Below, piece by piece: positions 1-6,599 of a stretch of 11,919 bases of DNA (within the stretch, counting starts at the first letter, position 1; every line of letters begins with the position of its first letter). The stretch is from positions 1 to 11,919 of the forward strand of contig JAAZLF010000178.1 of NCBI GenBank assembly GCA_012799425.1, given 5' to 3'. The notes under the pieces are model-generated. The model was not told the origin of the DNA, did not search any database, and worked only from the letters and a program-made list of their open reading frames with translations. The DNA comes from Actinomycetales bacterium. Lineage in GTDB: Bacteria > Actinomycetota > Actinomycetes > Actinomycetales > Dermabacteraceae. The position numbers were made by a program, and so were the translations under genes.

Positions 1-1076
1 ACTCCGCTGTCGCCGCGGCGCGGGCCGTCGACGCGGGCCACGAGGTGGTGGGCGTGCATATGGCGCTGTCCAAGAACCGGGACCAGACCCGGACCGGCTC
101 GCGGGGCTGCTGCACGGTCGAGGATGCCTCCGACGCCCGTCGCGCGGCGGACCGCATCGGCATCCCGTACTACGTCTGGGACCTCTCCGATGACTTCCAT
201 GACCTGGTGGTCGAGGACTTCCTGTCCGAGTACGCCGCCGGCCGCACCCCGAACCCCTGCGTGCGCTGCAACGAGCGGATCAAGTTCGCCTCGCTCCTGG
301 AGCGCGCGACCGCGCTGGGCTTCGACGCCGTGTGCACCGGCCACTACGCCACCATCCGGGCGCACGGCCCCGAGGGGGCGCCCTCGCTGCACCGCTCCCG
401 CAACATGGCCAAGGACCAGTCCTACGTGCTCGCCGTGATGGGACCGGAGGCCGTGGGCCGCTCGCTGTTCCCGCTGGGGGAGTACGAGACCAAGGAGGAA
501 GTGCGCGCTGAGGCGCGTGCGCGCGGCCTCGGCGTCTCTACCAAGCCTGACAGCTACGACATCTGCTTCGTCGCCGACGGCGACACCCGTGGCTTCCTCG
601 AGCGCACACTTGGTGAGGCGCCGGGCGAGATCCTCGATGAGGGCGGAAACGTGCTGGGCACCCATCGCGGCACTCACGGCTTCACCATCGGCCAGCGCAA
701 GGGACTGGGCGTCCAGCACCCCGCGCCCGACGGCGCACCGCGCTACGTGGTGGACATCGACCCCTCCTCCCGGCAGGTCGTGATCGGTGCCGCGGAGCTG
801 CTGTCGACCCGTGAGCTGCGCGCCACCGACCTGATCTGCTTCGAACCGCTCGAGGCGGGCCGCGAGGTCCGTGCCCAGATCCGAGCCCACGGCGAGGCGA
901 CCGAGGCGCGGATCCTCGAGGTCCCGGCCGAAGCGGGCTCCCAGCAGAACGGGAACGGCGCCATGCTGCGCCTCGAGCTCAGCACCCCGATCCGCGGCGT
1001 CGCGCCCGGCCAGACCCTCGTCCTCTACGACGGGGACAGGGTCCTCGCCGCCGCCACCCTGGAGCGCCGCGCATGA
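1..1076 (+). CDS. mnmA: tRNA-specific 2-thiouridylase MnmA, 5'-truncated by the window edge
   Basis: MnmA makes the 2-thio group of 2-thiouridine at wobble position 34 of tRNA for Lys, Glu and Gln, in the cytoplasm, using ATP and a persulfide sulfur. The frame is open from base 3 (Ser-Ala-Val-Ala-Ala), and bases 1-2 fit the end of an Asp codon. The window therefore opens inside the ATP-binding PP-loop (SGGxDS), and only about a dozen N-terminal residues are missing. Visible hallmarks are TPNPCVRCNERIKF with the catalytic Cys codon at 267-269, the second catalytic Cys in DICFVADGD at 564-566, the tRNA-binding GHYA region, and GQRKGLGV in the central domain, followed by a C-terminal beta-barrel. 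The GTG at 45 is internal and not the true start. The stop overlaps the next start (ATGA at 1073-1076), so translation is probably coupled. Identification is firm. Confidence 0.95.
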   Translation, partial: SAVAAARAVDAGHEVVGVHMALSKNRDQTRTGSRGCCTVEDASDARRAADRIGIPYYVWDLSDDFHDLVVEDFLSEYAAGRTPNPCVRCNERIKFASLLERATALGFDAVCTGHYATIRAHGPEGAPSLHRSRNMAKDQSYVLAVMGPEAVGRSLFPLGEYETKEEVRAEARARGLGVSTKPDSYDICFVADGDTRGFLERTLGEAPGEILDEGGNVLGTHRGTHGFTIGQRKGLGVQHPAPDGAPRYVVDIDPSSRQVVIGAAELLSTRELRATDLICFEPLEAGREVRAQIRAHGEATEARILEVPAEAGSQQNGNGAMLRLELSTPIRGVAPGQTLVLYDGDRVLAAATLERRA

Positions 1077-2197
1077 AACCACTGGTCACCCTCACCGGGG
1101 ACGGCACCTTCCGAGCACCCACCCCGCAGGAGACCCTCAGGCTCGAGCTGCCCGACGAGCCGCACCTCGCCGCGCTGATGCGCCTGCGCGCCCTGCTCGG
1201 GGACGACCTCGAGGAGCAGATCGCGACCAGGCTCTACCTGCCCTCGGCGCTGGGGCGGGACGCGACCGATCATCTGCTGCCCTCCACTCTCGCGCTGCTC
1301 GCCGAGACCACCGGCGACCTGGTCAGCTACGGCTGGCGCCTGGGCACCGGCACAGGCCTGGCCTGGCAGCATGCCCGCGAGCTTCGCGACCGGATGCTGG
1401 ATGCGGCACGGATCGCTCTGCTGGGCTACGAGGGTCCGCTGATGAGCACCGCCCTGGGCCCGGCCACCCTCGCCGGTGCGACATTTCTGCAGTCGGGGGA
1501 GCGCACGCTCGGGGACCCCGGAGCGGTGCGCGATCTGCCGATGCTGCTGGCCGAGGGCCTGGTGGACCATCTGGCGACTCTGCAGGAGAGGGTCCCCGCA
1601 GCGCAGCTGCACGTGCTGCTGCGCGAGGATGCCGTCGGCGCGGTGCACCAGGGCCGCATCCCCACACCCTCGGGGCGTCGCCGCTACGCGCCGATCCCTG
1701 CTCCGGAGATCGGGATCCTCTGGCGCTCCCTCTTCGTCGCGCTCGAGGACTTCGGTCTGGGCACGGACTCGGTGACGCTCGGCGTTGGAGCCGACATCGA
1801 GCTGCTGCGCGCCGCCCGCGACGCCGGGGCGCGCCGCATGGCGATCGCCCCGCGCCGGATGCCGTCGCTGTCCACCTCGCACGGTCGGATCCTCTGGGAG
1901 GGCATCGCCGAGGCCACCGACCAGGGCTGCGTGTTCGAGCTCGTCGTCGACCCCCGCCCCGGCGGGATGCTGGGTCCGGAGCTCGAGATGATGCTCGAGA
2001 CCTGGCGGCGACTGGGCCACAGCGACGCCGACGCCGCAGGGGTGGCGGTCATCGCCCACACCGGTGCCTCGCACGCCGTCCACAGCGGGCTCGTCGACCC
2101 CTCCGCGCAGCCGTCGGCCTCCACGCTGCTCGACGAGACGGCGATCGAGGACCTGCTGCGCATCGCGCCCTCCTGGGCTGAGCGACTGGTCGGCTGA
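1073..2197 (+). CDS. MetE/UROD-fold protein, cobalamin-independent methionine synthase-like, zinc site missing
   Basis: This 374-residue protein resembles the C-terminal barrel of cobalamin-independent methionine synthase (MetE) and the short actinobacterial paralogues found between mnmA and ligA (Rv3015c type in mycobacteria). Supporting patterns are GPATLAG near residue 129 (the family GPxT turn), a QGRIPTPSG stretch just after residue 190, and the overall length. Key residues have changed. The usual DEP substrate motif reads Arg-Glu-Asp at 184-186. The protein has a single Cys (in DQGCVFEL), so the His-Cys-Glu-Cys zinc site needed for methyl transfer cannot be present. It is therefore unlikely to be a working methionine synthase, and its real role is unknown. 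The start overlaps the mnmA stop by four bases (ATGA), making it the second gene of that operon. No clear terminator follows. The family call is moderately confident; function is not assigned. Confidence 0.7.
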   Translation: MKPLVTLTGDGTFRAPTPQETLRLELPDEPHLAALMRLRALLGDDLEEQIATRLYLPSALGRDATDHLLPSTLALLAETTGDLVSYGWRLGTGTGLAWQHARELRDRMLDAARIALLGYEGPLMSTALGPATLAGATFLQSGERTLGDPGAVRDLPMLLAEGLVDHLATLQERVPAAQLHVLLREDAVGAVHQGRIPTPSGRRRYAPIPAPEIGILWRSLFVALEDFGLGTDSVTLGVGADIELLRAARDAGARRMAIAPRRMPSLSTSHGRILWEGIAEATDQGCVFELVVDPRPGGMLGPELEMMLETWRRLGHSDADAAGVAVIAHTGASHAVHSGLVDPSAQPSASTLLDETAIEDLLRIAPSWAERLVG

Positions 2198-2224
2198 TCG
2201 GGATCCGCCGGAGCCCCGGCACAC

Positions 2225-2273
2225 ACAGCACGATCGGTCCAGAACGCGCCGATTGACAGCACGATCCGTCCAG
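2225..2273 (+). repeat. Pair of 18-bp direct repeats, candidate AraC-family operator
   Basis: Copy 1 (2225-2242) reads ACAGCACGATCGGTCCAG. Copy 2 (2256-2273) is identical except for one base (G to C at the twelfth position). The start-to-start distance is 31 bp, close to three helical turns, which puts both copies on the same face of the DNA. AraC/XylS regulators commonly bind direct repeats on one helix face next to the -35 region, and the operon encodes such a regulator, so it is the natural candidate to bind here. The repeat is seen directly; the binding protein is inferred. Confidence 0.6.
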
Positions 2274-2299
2274 TGGTCTGCTCCCGCCGCGCCTAGGCT
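2253..2299 (+). promoter_or_regulatory. Candidate promoter elements for the GH31-TRAP operon
   Basis: A perfect TTGACA (2253-2258) overlaps the start of repeat copy 2. With an 18-bp spacer the matching -10 would be TCTGCT (2277-2282), which is poor. A better -10 of actinobacterial TAnnnT form is TAGGCT (2294-2299). Its -35 position, about 2271-2276, has no consensus and abuts the end of repeat copy 2. The second arrangement would suit an activator-dependent promoter. The first would place the operator over the -35 and spacer, as for a repressor. Sequence alone does not decide between them. Confidence 0.4.
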
Positions 2300-2398
2300 C
2301 GGGACGAAAGCACCTCCCGCCTGCACCGATCTGCACTGACGCACCCGCAACGACGTGGACAGCATCGGTCGGCAGCGTGGAAGGGCCCCACGTCCGAT

Positions 2399-2403
2399 GG
2401 AGG
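2399..2403 (+). promoter_or_regulatory. Ribosome binding site of the GH31 gene
   Basis: A GGAGG core lies 8 bases before the ATG at 2412. It is one of the strongest Shine-Dalgarno sequences in the window and fixes the start of the GH31 gene. Confidence 0.8.
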
Positions 2404-2411
2404 AGTGACCT

Positions 2412-4991
2412 ATGCGTACGAGCACACAGGTGCGGGAGATCATGCTGGATGCGACGGGCGTGATGCGCATTCGCACCGAAGGGGTCGAACTCCGCGTGCT
2501 CATGATGTCTGCGGATATCGTCCGCATCCGCGCCGGATTCGATGGCGACTTCGCCGAACAGTCCTACAGCCTGATGACCACAGCCTGGGAGGACGGCACC
2601 GACGAGCTGTTCGGAGATGAGCGGATGAGGGTCACTCCGCCCCCGGTGCGGCTGGAGGACCATGAGGACTCGAGCATCCTGCACGGGCCGCGGCTCCGCG
2701 TGGAGGTGCGACGCTCACCGCTAGAGGTCCGCGTACTCGACGCAGATGGCAGCGTCCTGCACGCGGACGTGCCCCTGCTCGCCTACCGCGAGGACAGCAA
2801 TCGCCGACGCATCCACGCCAGCCGGATCGAGCCGGGCGATGCTTTCGTGGGGTTCGGAGAGACCACGGGTCCGCTCGACAAGGCGATGCACCAGGTCACG
2901 CTCAGCCCGAGGGACAGTCTGGGATACGACGCGGAGAAGAGTGCACCGCTCTACAAGCACATTCCGTTCCACCTCAAGGTCAACCGCGAGAGCCGTCGCG
3001 CGGTGGGCTACTTCTACCACTGCACCCATGACGTCAGCTTCGATCTGGGCCGCTCGCACAGCAACTACTACCCCCATCACTCCCAGATGATCGCCGACGG
3101 CGGCGATATCGACCTGTTCCTCATCGCCGGCCCAGCGGTGCGCGACGTGGTCGCGCGGTACACCGAGCTCACCGGCCGCCCTCCTGTGCTGCCGCGCAGG
3201 GCGCTGGGCTACCTCGCCTCCTCCATGTACTACGCGGAGCTCGATGCGGACAGCGACGCGGCGATCACCCGCTTCGTGGACCGGGCGCGGGAGCATGGCA
3301 TTCCCGTGGACGGCTTTCAGCTCTCGAGCGGATATACCACCCAGGAGACCGAAGAGGGTGCGAAACGGTGCGTCTTCACCTGGAACAACGACCGGTTCCC
3401 CGACCCTCGGGAATTCTTCTCCGAGATGGCCGAACGCGGTGTGATCGTCTCGCCGAACGTGAAGCCGGGCATCCTTCGGGTGCACCCGCGTCTCACGGAG
3501 TTCTCGCGGCGCCACGTGTTCGTCGACGCGAGCGATGACGCGATCACCCGAGGAGCCGGGACCACGCCGGCTCTCGCGGTCGACACCGGGGAAGGGACCG
3601 CCGCCGACGGCGCACGTCCGGCGGCAGTCGGTGCCTGGTGGGGTGGGCCCGGCCACTTCGTCGACTTCACCTCCGCCCAGGCCCGAGATGCGTGGAAGGA
3701 GTGGCTGACCGAGTCGGTCCTCGACCAGGGCACAGCCTCGGTGTGGAACGACAACTGCGAGTACGAGAGCCTGCTGGATCTGGACTCGCGGGTCGAAGGA
3801 GACGGCGTGCCTGCCACGCTCGCCTCGACCCGCAACGTCATGTCCAACCTCATGTGCCACGTCACCGAGGAGGCGATCGCCGAGGCACATCCCGACGAGC
3901 GGCCCTTCATCGTGTGCCGCGCCGGCCACGCCGGAATCCAGCGCTACGCTCAGACATGGGCAGGTGACAACTCCACGTCGTGGGCGACGCTGCGCGCCAA
4001 TATCGCGACGATCCTCGGCATGAGCCTGTCGGGAGTGGCGAACCAGGGATGCGACATCGGAGGCTTCCATGGCCCGCGCCCGGAGCCGGAGCTGCTGCTG
4101 CGCTGGGTCCAGCACGGCATCTTCCAGCCCCGGTTCTCGATCCATTCCGTGAACTCGGACAACACGGTGACCGAACCGTGGATGTACCCGGAGATCACAC
4201 CCCTCATCCGTGATGCGATCCTGCTGCGCTATCGGCTGATCCCGTATCTGTACTCCCTGATGGTCAGAGCCTCCCGCGAGGGACTGCCGATCATGGAGCC
4301 GCTGCTGAGCGCTTTCCAGCACGATCCCGAGGGTTACGACACCACCGACACCTTCATGGTCGGCGACTCGCTCCTGGTCGCGACGGTGCTCGAGCAGGGT
4401 GCCACCGCGCGCACGGTGCGCTTCCCCGCCGGCGAGGTCTTCTACGACCTCGCCACCCGCAGGAGGCACGAGGGCGGCAGCACCTGCGTCGAACCGGTGG
4501 GGCCCGAGTCGATCCCTCTCTATCTCAGGGCCGGAGGCATCATCCCGTGCGCGGTCGAGCAGCCCACCGACCTCGCACGTGACGAGGTCCGGACCCTCCG
4601 CCTGCTCTGCGCTCCGGAGCGCGACGGATCGTTCGTGTTGCACGAGGACGACGGCCACAGCCGCGCCCACGAGCGCGAGCAGCGGCGCGAGACGCGAGTG
4701 ACGATGACAGCGGGCAGCACCGTCCGGTTGTCGTTGGAGTGCACGGGGGAATACCGCAGTGCCGTCAGGACCCTCCTGTTCGACGTGGTCAATCCCGACC
4801 GGGCTCCCCTCCGAGTCCAGAGGGACGGCCGCCCAGTCCCGCACAGGGAGTCCCCCGAAGACCTCGAGGCAGCCGAGCTCGGCTGGGTCTACAACGCCTC
4901 GCTCGGCTCCGTGCTCGTCAAGGTGCCCCACACGGGAACCGACCTCGACCTCGAGATCTCCTTCGACCACTTCGACATGATCGGAATGTGA
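2412..4991 (+). CDS. Glycoside hydrolase family 31 alpha-glycosidase, cytoplasmic
   Basis: GH31 enzymes are retaining alpha-glycosidases (alpha-glucosidases, alpha-xylosidases, sulfoquinovosidases and others). This 859-residue protein has the family layout: an N-terminal beta-sandwich (about 1-250), a TIM barrel (about 257-600, opening with RRALGYLASSMYY) and C-terminal beta-sandwiches. The expected nucleophile is Asp447 in VWNDNCEYE. The acid/base is Asp519 in TWAGDNSTSW, preceded by the typical RAGHAGIQRYA run and followed by CDIGGF. Further family signatures are FTWNNDRFPDP and EPWMYPE. There is no signal peptide or membrane segment, so it should act on imported substrate. It differs from classical alpha-glucosidases: the usual WxDIDYM segment is FQLSSGY and the DMNE box is DNCE. 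The substrate therefore cannot be named. It is the first gene of the operon, 4 bp before the TRAP binding-protein gene. The family is certain; specificity is open. Confidence 0.92.
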   Translation: MRTSTQVREIMLDATGVMRIRTEGVELRVLMMSADIVRIRAGFDGDFAEQSYSLMTTAWEDGTDELFGDERMRVTPPPVRLEDHEDSSILHGPRLRVEVRRSPLEVRVLDADGSVLHADVPLLAYREDSNRRRIHASRIEPGDAFVGFGETTGPLDKAMHQVTLSPRDSLGYDAEKSAPLYKHIPFHLKVNRESRRAVGYFYHCTHDVSFDLGRSHSNYYPHHSQMIADGGDIDLFLIAGPAVRDVVARYTELTGRPPVLPRRALGYLASSMYYAELDADSDAAITRFVDRAREHGIPVDGFQLSSGYTTQETEEGAKRCVFTWNNDRFPDPREFFSEMAERGVIVSPNVKPGILRVHPRLTEFSRRHVFVDASDDAITRGAGTTPALAVDTGEGTAADGARPAAVGAWWGGPGHFVDFTSAQARDAWKEWLTESVLDQGTASVWNDNCEYESLLDLDSRVEGDGVPATLASTRNVMSNLMCHVTEEAIAEAHPDERPFIVCRAGHAGIQRYAQTWAGDNSTSWATLRANIATILGMSLSGVANQGCDIGGFHGPRPEPELLLRWVQHGIFQPRFSIHSVNSDNTVTEPWMYPEITPLIRDAILLRYRLIPYLYSLMVRASREGLPIMEPLLSAFQHDPEGYDTTDTFMVGDSLLVATVLEQGATARTVRFPAGEVFYDLATRRRHEGGSTCVEPVGPESIPLYLRAGGIIPCAVEQPTDLARDEVRTLRLLCAPERDGSFVLHEDDGHSRAHEREQRRETRVTMTAGSTVRLSLECTGEYRSAVRTLLFDVVNPDRAPLRVQRDGRPVPHRESPEDLEAAELGWVYNASLGSVLVKVPHTGTDLDLEISFDHFDMIGM

Positions 4992-4995
4992 AGCT

Positions 4996-6045
4996 ATGAC
5001 ACGAGCGGCTCCCACACCCCGTCTCGGCAGGCGAGCGCTGCTCGCCGCGCCTCTCGCCCTCGCCGCAGGATGCTCGGCCCCAGGGGCGGTCTCCGACAGC
5101 GCCGACGCCCGGGCGAATGCACCCCTGGTCCTGCGCCTCGCCCACAATCTCAGCGGGACCCATCCCACCTCGATCGCGATCTCCGCCTTCGCAGACTCGG
5201 TGGCGGAGCTCAGCGAGGGGAGGATCCGTGTCGACATCTACGGCAGCGGCCAGCTGGGGTCCGAGACGGCCGTGCTCGGACAGCTCGTCCAGGGGATCGT
5301 CGACATCACGCGGGTCGGCAGCCCCGGCCTGGCCAGCCACCACCCCGGCTATCACACCTTCGGGCTGCCCTACGTGTTCCGGTCCGAGGAGCAAATGCAT
5401 TCAGTGATGGACTCCGAGCAGATGACCGAGTTCTACCGCTCCACCGAGGATCGCGGCTTCGTGGGGCTGACCCACTACACATCCGGCGCCCGCTCGTTCT
5501 ACACGCGGTCAACGCCGATCCGGCACCCCGAGGACCTCCGCGGGATGAAGATCAGGGTGCAGGATATGCGCTCGCAGACCGAGCTGATGGAAGAGCTCGA
5601 GGGCGCCCCTGTCGTGATGGGGTTCGGCGACACCTACACCGCCCTGCAGACGGGCCTCATCGACGGTGCGGAGAGCAACGAGACGGTCCTGACGGACAGC
5701 GCCCACGGTGAGGTCACCAAGGTGTTCTCCCGCACCCGGCACACGATCATCCCCGACGTCATGCTGATCAGCAGCACCGCCTGGAAGAAGCTCGCCGTCG
5801 ACGACCAGGAGATCGTGAGGCAGGCCGCACGACAGTCCTCCCTCGACCACCGGTCGGCGTGGACCGAGGCGATCACTGCCGCGGAGGAGCAGTCCGTGGA
5901 GATGGGCGTCGAATTCATCGATGACGTGGACCTCGACGCATTCCGGGAAGCTACCCGGCCGGTCGTGGACCGCTTCGCCGAGGAGCACTCCGAGGTCACC
6001 GAGCTCCTCGCCCTGATCGAGACCGTCAACGAGGAGACCCCATGA
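4996..6045 (+). CDS. TRAP transporter substrate-binding lipoprotein (DctP family)
   Basis: This 349-residue protein is the extracytoplasmic ligand-binding subunit of a tripartite ATP-independent periplasmic (TRAP) transporter. The N-terminus has twin arginines (Arg12-Arg13), a short hydrophobic stretch and a lipobox ending LALAAGC with Cys26. It should therefore be a membrane-anchored lipoprotein, possibly exported by Tat. Family signatures are GQLGSE, FGLPYVF, HPEDLRGMKIRV and ALQTGLIDGAES. Arg187 in KIRV aligns with the conserved Arg that binds the ligand carboxylate (Arg147 in SiaP), and Arg166 in SGARSFY with SiaP Arg127; the spacing is 21 versus 20 residues. An anionic ligand is therefore likely. 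The ATG at 4996 is 4 bp after the GH31 stop and has only a weak Shine-Dalgarno, consistent with coupling. The stop overlaps the next start (ATGA). The ligand cannot be read from sequence. Confidence 0.93.
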   Translation: MTRAAPTPRLGRRALLAAPLALAAGCSAPGAVSDSADARANAPLVLRLAHNLSGTHPTSIAISAFADSVAELSEGRIRVDIYGSGQLGSETAVLGQLVQGIVDITRVGSPGLASHHPGYHTFGLPYVFRSEEQMHSVMDSEQMTEFYRSTEDRGFVGLTHYTSGARSFYTRSTPIRHPEDLRGMKIRVQDMRSQTELMEELEGAPVVMGFGDTYTALQTGLIDGAESNETVLTDSAHGEVTKVFSRTRHTIIPDVMLISSTAWKKLAVDDQEIVRQAARQSSLDHRSAWTEAITAAEEQSVEMGVEFIDDVDLDAFREATRPVVDRFAEEHSEVTELLALIETVNEETP

Positions 6046-6599
6046 ACTCGACATCTGCAACCGATGACCTCGTGGGCCCGACGGTCCCCGGGCACCGCAC
6101 CGCCGCCCAGCGCCTGCGCAAAGGGCTCTCGACTGTGCTGCTGTGGTCCGCCGCCGCGCTGCTGGCGCTGATGACGGCGCTCGTGCTCTACCAGGTGTTC
6201 ACCCGCTACGTTCTGGGCACGCCTGCGGCCTTCACCGAGGAGCTCGTCCGGTACGCCCTGATCTGGGTCTCGTTCATCGCCGCGACCTATGCCTTCCTGC
6301 AACGCGACCACATGGCGCTGACCATCGTGGTGGATCGTTTCCCGCCCGGTGCGCGCAGAGGTGTCCGGTTGGGCATCGACCTGCTGGTTCTCGCGCTCGC
6401 CGTGCTCGTGCTGATCGTGGGAGGGGCGATGATGGCGTGGGACTCGCGGGGCGACATCTCTGCGCTGCTCGGCATCTCCCGCGGGCTGGTCTACCTCATC
6501 TCACCGCTCGCAGGCGCCGGCATCGCCCTGGCCCAGGTCCTGAACATCCTCGAGGGCCTCCGTTCTCCGTCCCTCACCGCTCAGAAGGAGGCCGAGTGA
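6042..6599 (+). CDS. TRAP transporter small membrane subunit (DctQ family)
   Basis: This 185-residue integral membrane protein is the small, four-helix subunit of the TRAP transporter, which pairs with the large subunit and supports docking of the binding protein. Hydrophobic segments lie at about 30-50, 65-85, 105-130 and 145-170. The family signature is clear: YQVFTRYVLGTP, then FTEELVRYALIW, then an aromatic or small-residue helix and QRDHMAL. The length is normal for the family. Its ATG sits inside the end of the binding-protein gene (ATGA at 6042-6045), and its TGA shares one base with the next ATG, so the three transporter genes are translationally coupled. Confidence 0.93.
   Translation: MNSTSATDDLVGPTVPGHRTAAQRLRKGLSTVLLWSAAALLALMTALVLYQVFTRYVLGTPAAFTEELVRYALIWVSFIAATYAFLQRDHMALTIVVDRFPPGARRGVRLGIDLLVLALAVLVLIVGGAMMAWDSRGDISALLGISRGLVYLISPLAGAGIALAQVLNILEGLRSPSLTAQKEAE
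6585..6591 (+). promoter_or_regulatory. Ribosome binding site deciding the start of the large TRAP subunit
   Basis: AAGGAGG is located 7 bases before the ATG at 6599. The reading frame of the large subunit stays open far upstream, to 6143, but that upstream part lies inside the small-subunit gene and has no membrane-protein character. This site therefore fixes the true start at 6599. Confidence 0.85.

Larger units (their letters stand above)
2198..2411 (+). promoter_or_regulatory. Intergenic control region upstream of the GH31-TRAP-AraC operon
   Basis: This 214-bp gap is the only sizeable non-coding stretch in the window. From left to right it holds a weak 5-bp GC hairpin (2207-2220) without a T-run, two copies of an 18-bp direct repeat (2225-2273), a TTGACA box (2253-2258), a GCCTAGGC palindrome containing TAGGCT (2291-2299), a short imperfect tandem repeat (2321-2340, CTGCACCGAT then CTGCACTGAC), a partial third copy of the repeat sequence (2359-2370), and a strong Shine-Dalgarno site. 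No open reading frame here looks real. The density of elements supports a regulated promoter for the downstream operon. Confidence 0.65.

Noticed and set aside
258..269. Extra Cys forming CVRC at the MnmA catalytic site
   Set aside because: I considered this a variant site, but as I recall, the TPNPCxRCN form is common in actinobacterial MnmA, so it is not unusual.
2207..2220. Possible terminator after the MetE-like gene (GCCGG/CCGGC arms)
   Set aside because: The stem is only 5 bp and no T-run follows, so it is too weak to call an intrinsic terminator.
2377..2391. Hairpin GTGG...CCAC just before the GH31 ribosome binding site
   Set aside because: Only four base pairs with a 7-base loop; too short to propose translational control.
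1025..2527. Long minus-strand open frame opposite the MetE-like gene
   Set aside because: It is low-complexity (rich in Arg, Gly, Ala and Gln), shows no domain signature, and lies antisense to a gene with clear family motifs. High GC commonly leaves such frames open.
2721..5237. 838-codon minus-strand open frame opposite the GH31 gene
   Set aside because: It is an antisense shadow. The translation shows no recognisable domain, spans the GH31/TRAP junction and has no sensible start context.
6143..6598. Upstream extension of the large TRAP subunit frame
   Set aside because: This part lies inside the small-subunit gene, is Arg-rich and not membrane-like, and the AAGGAGG site points to the ATG at 6599.
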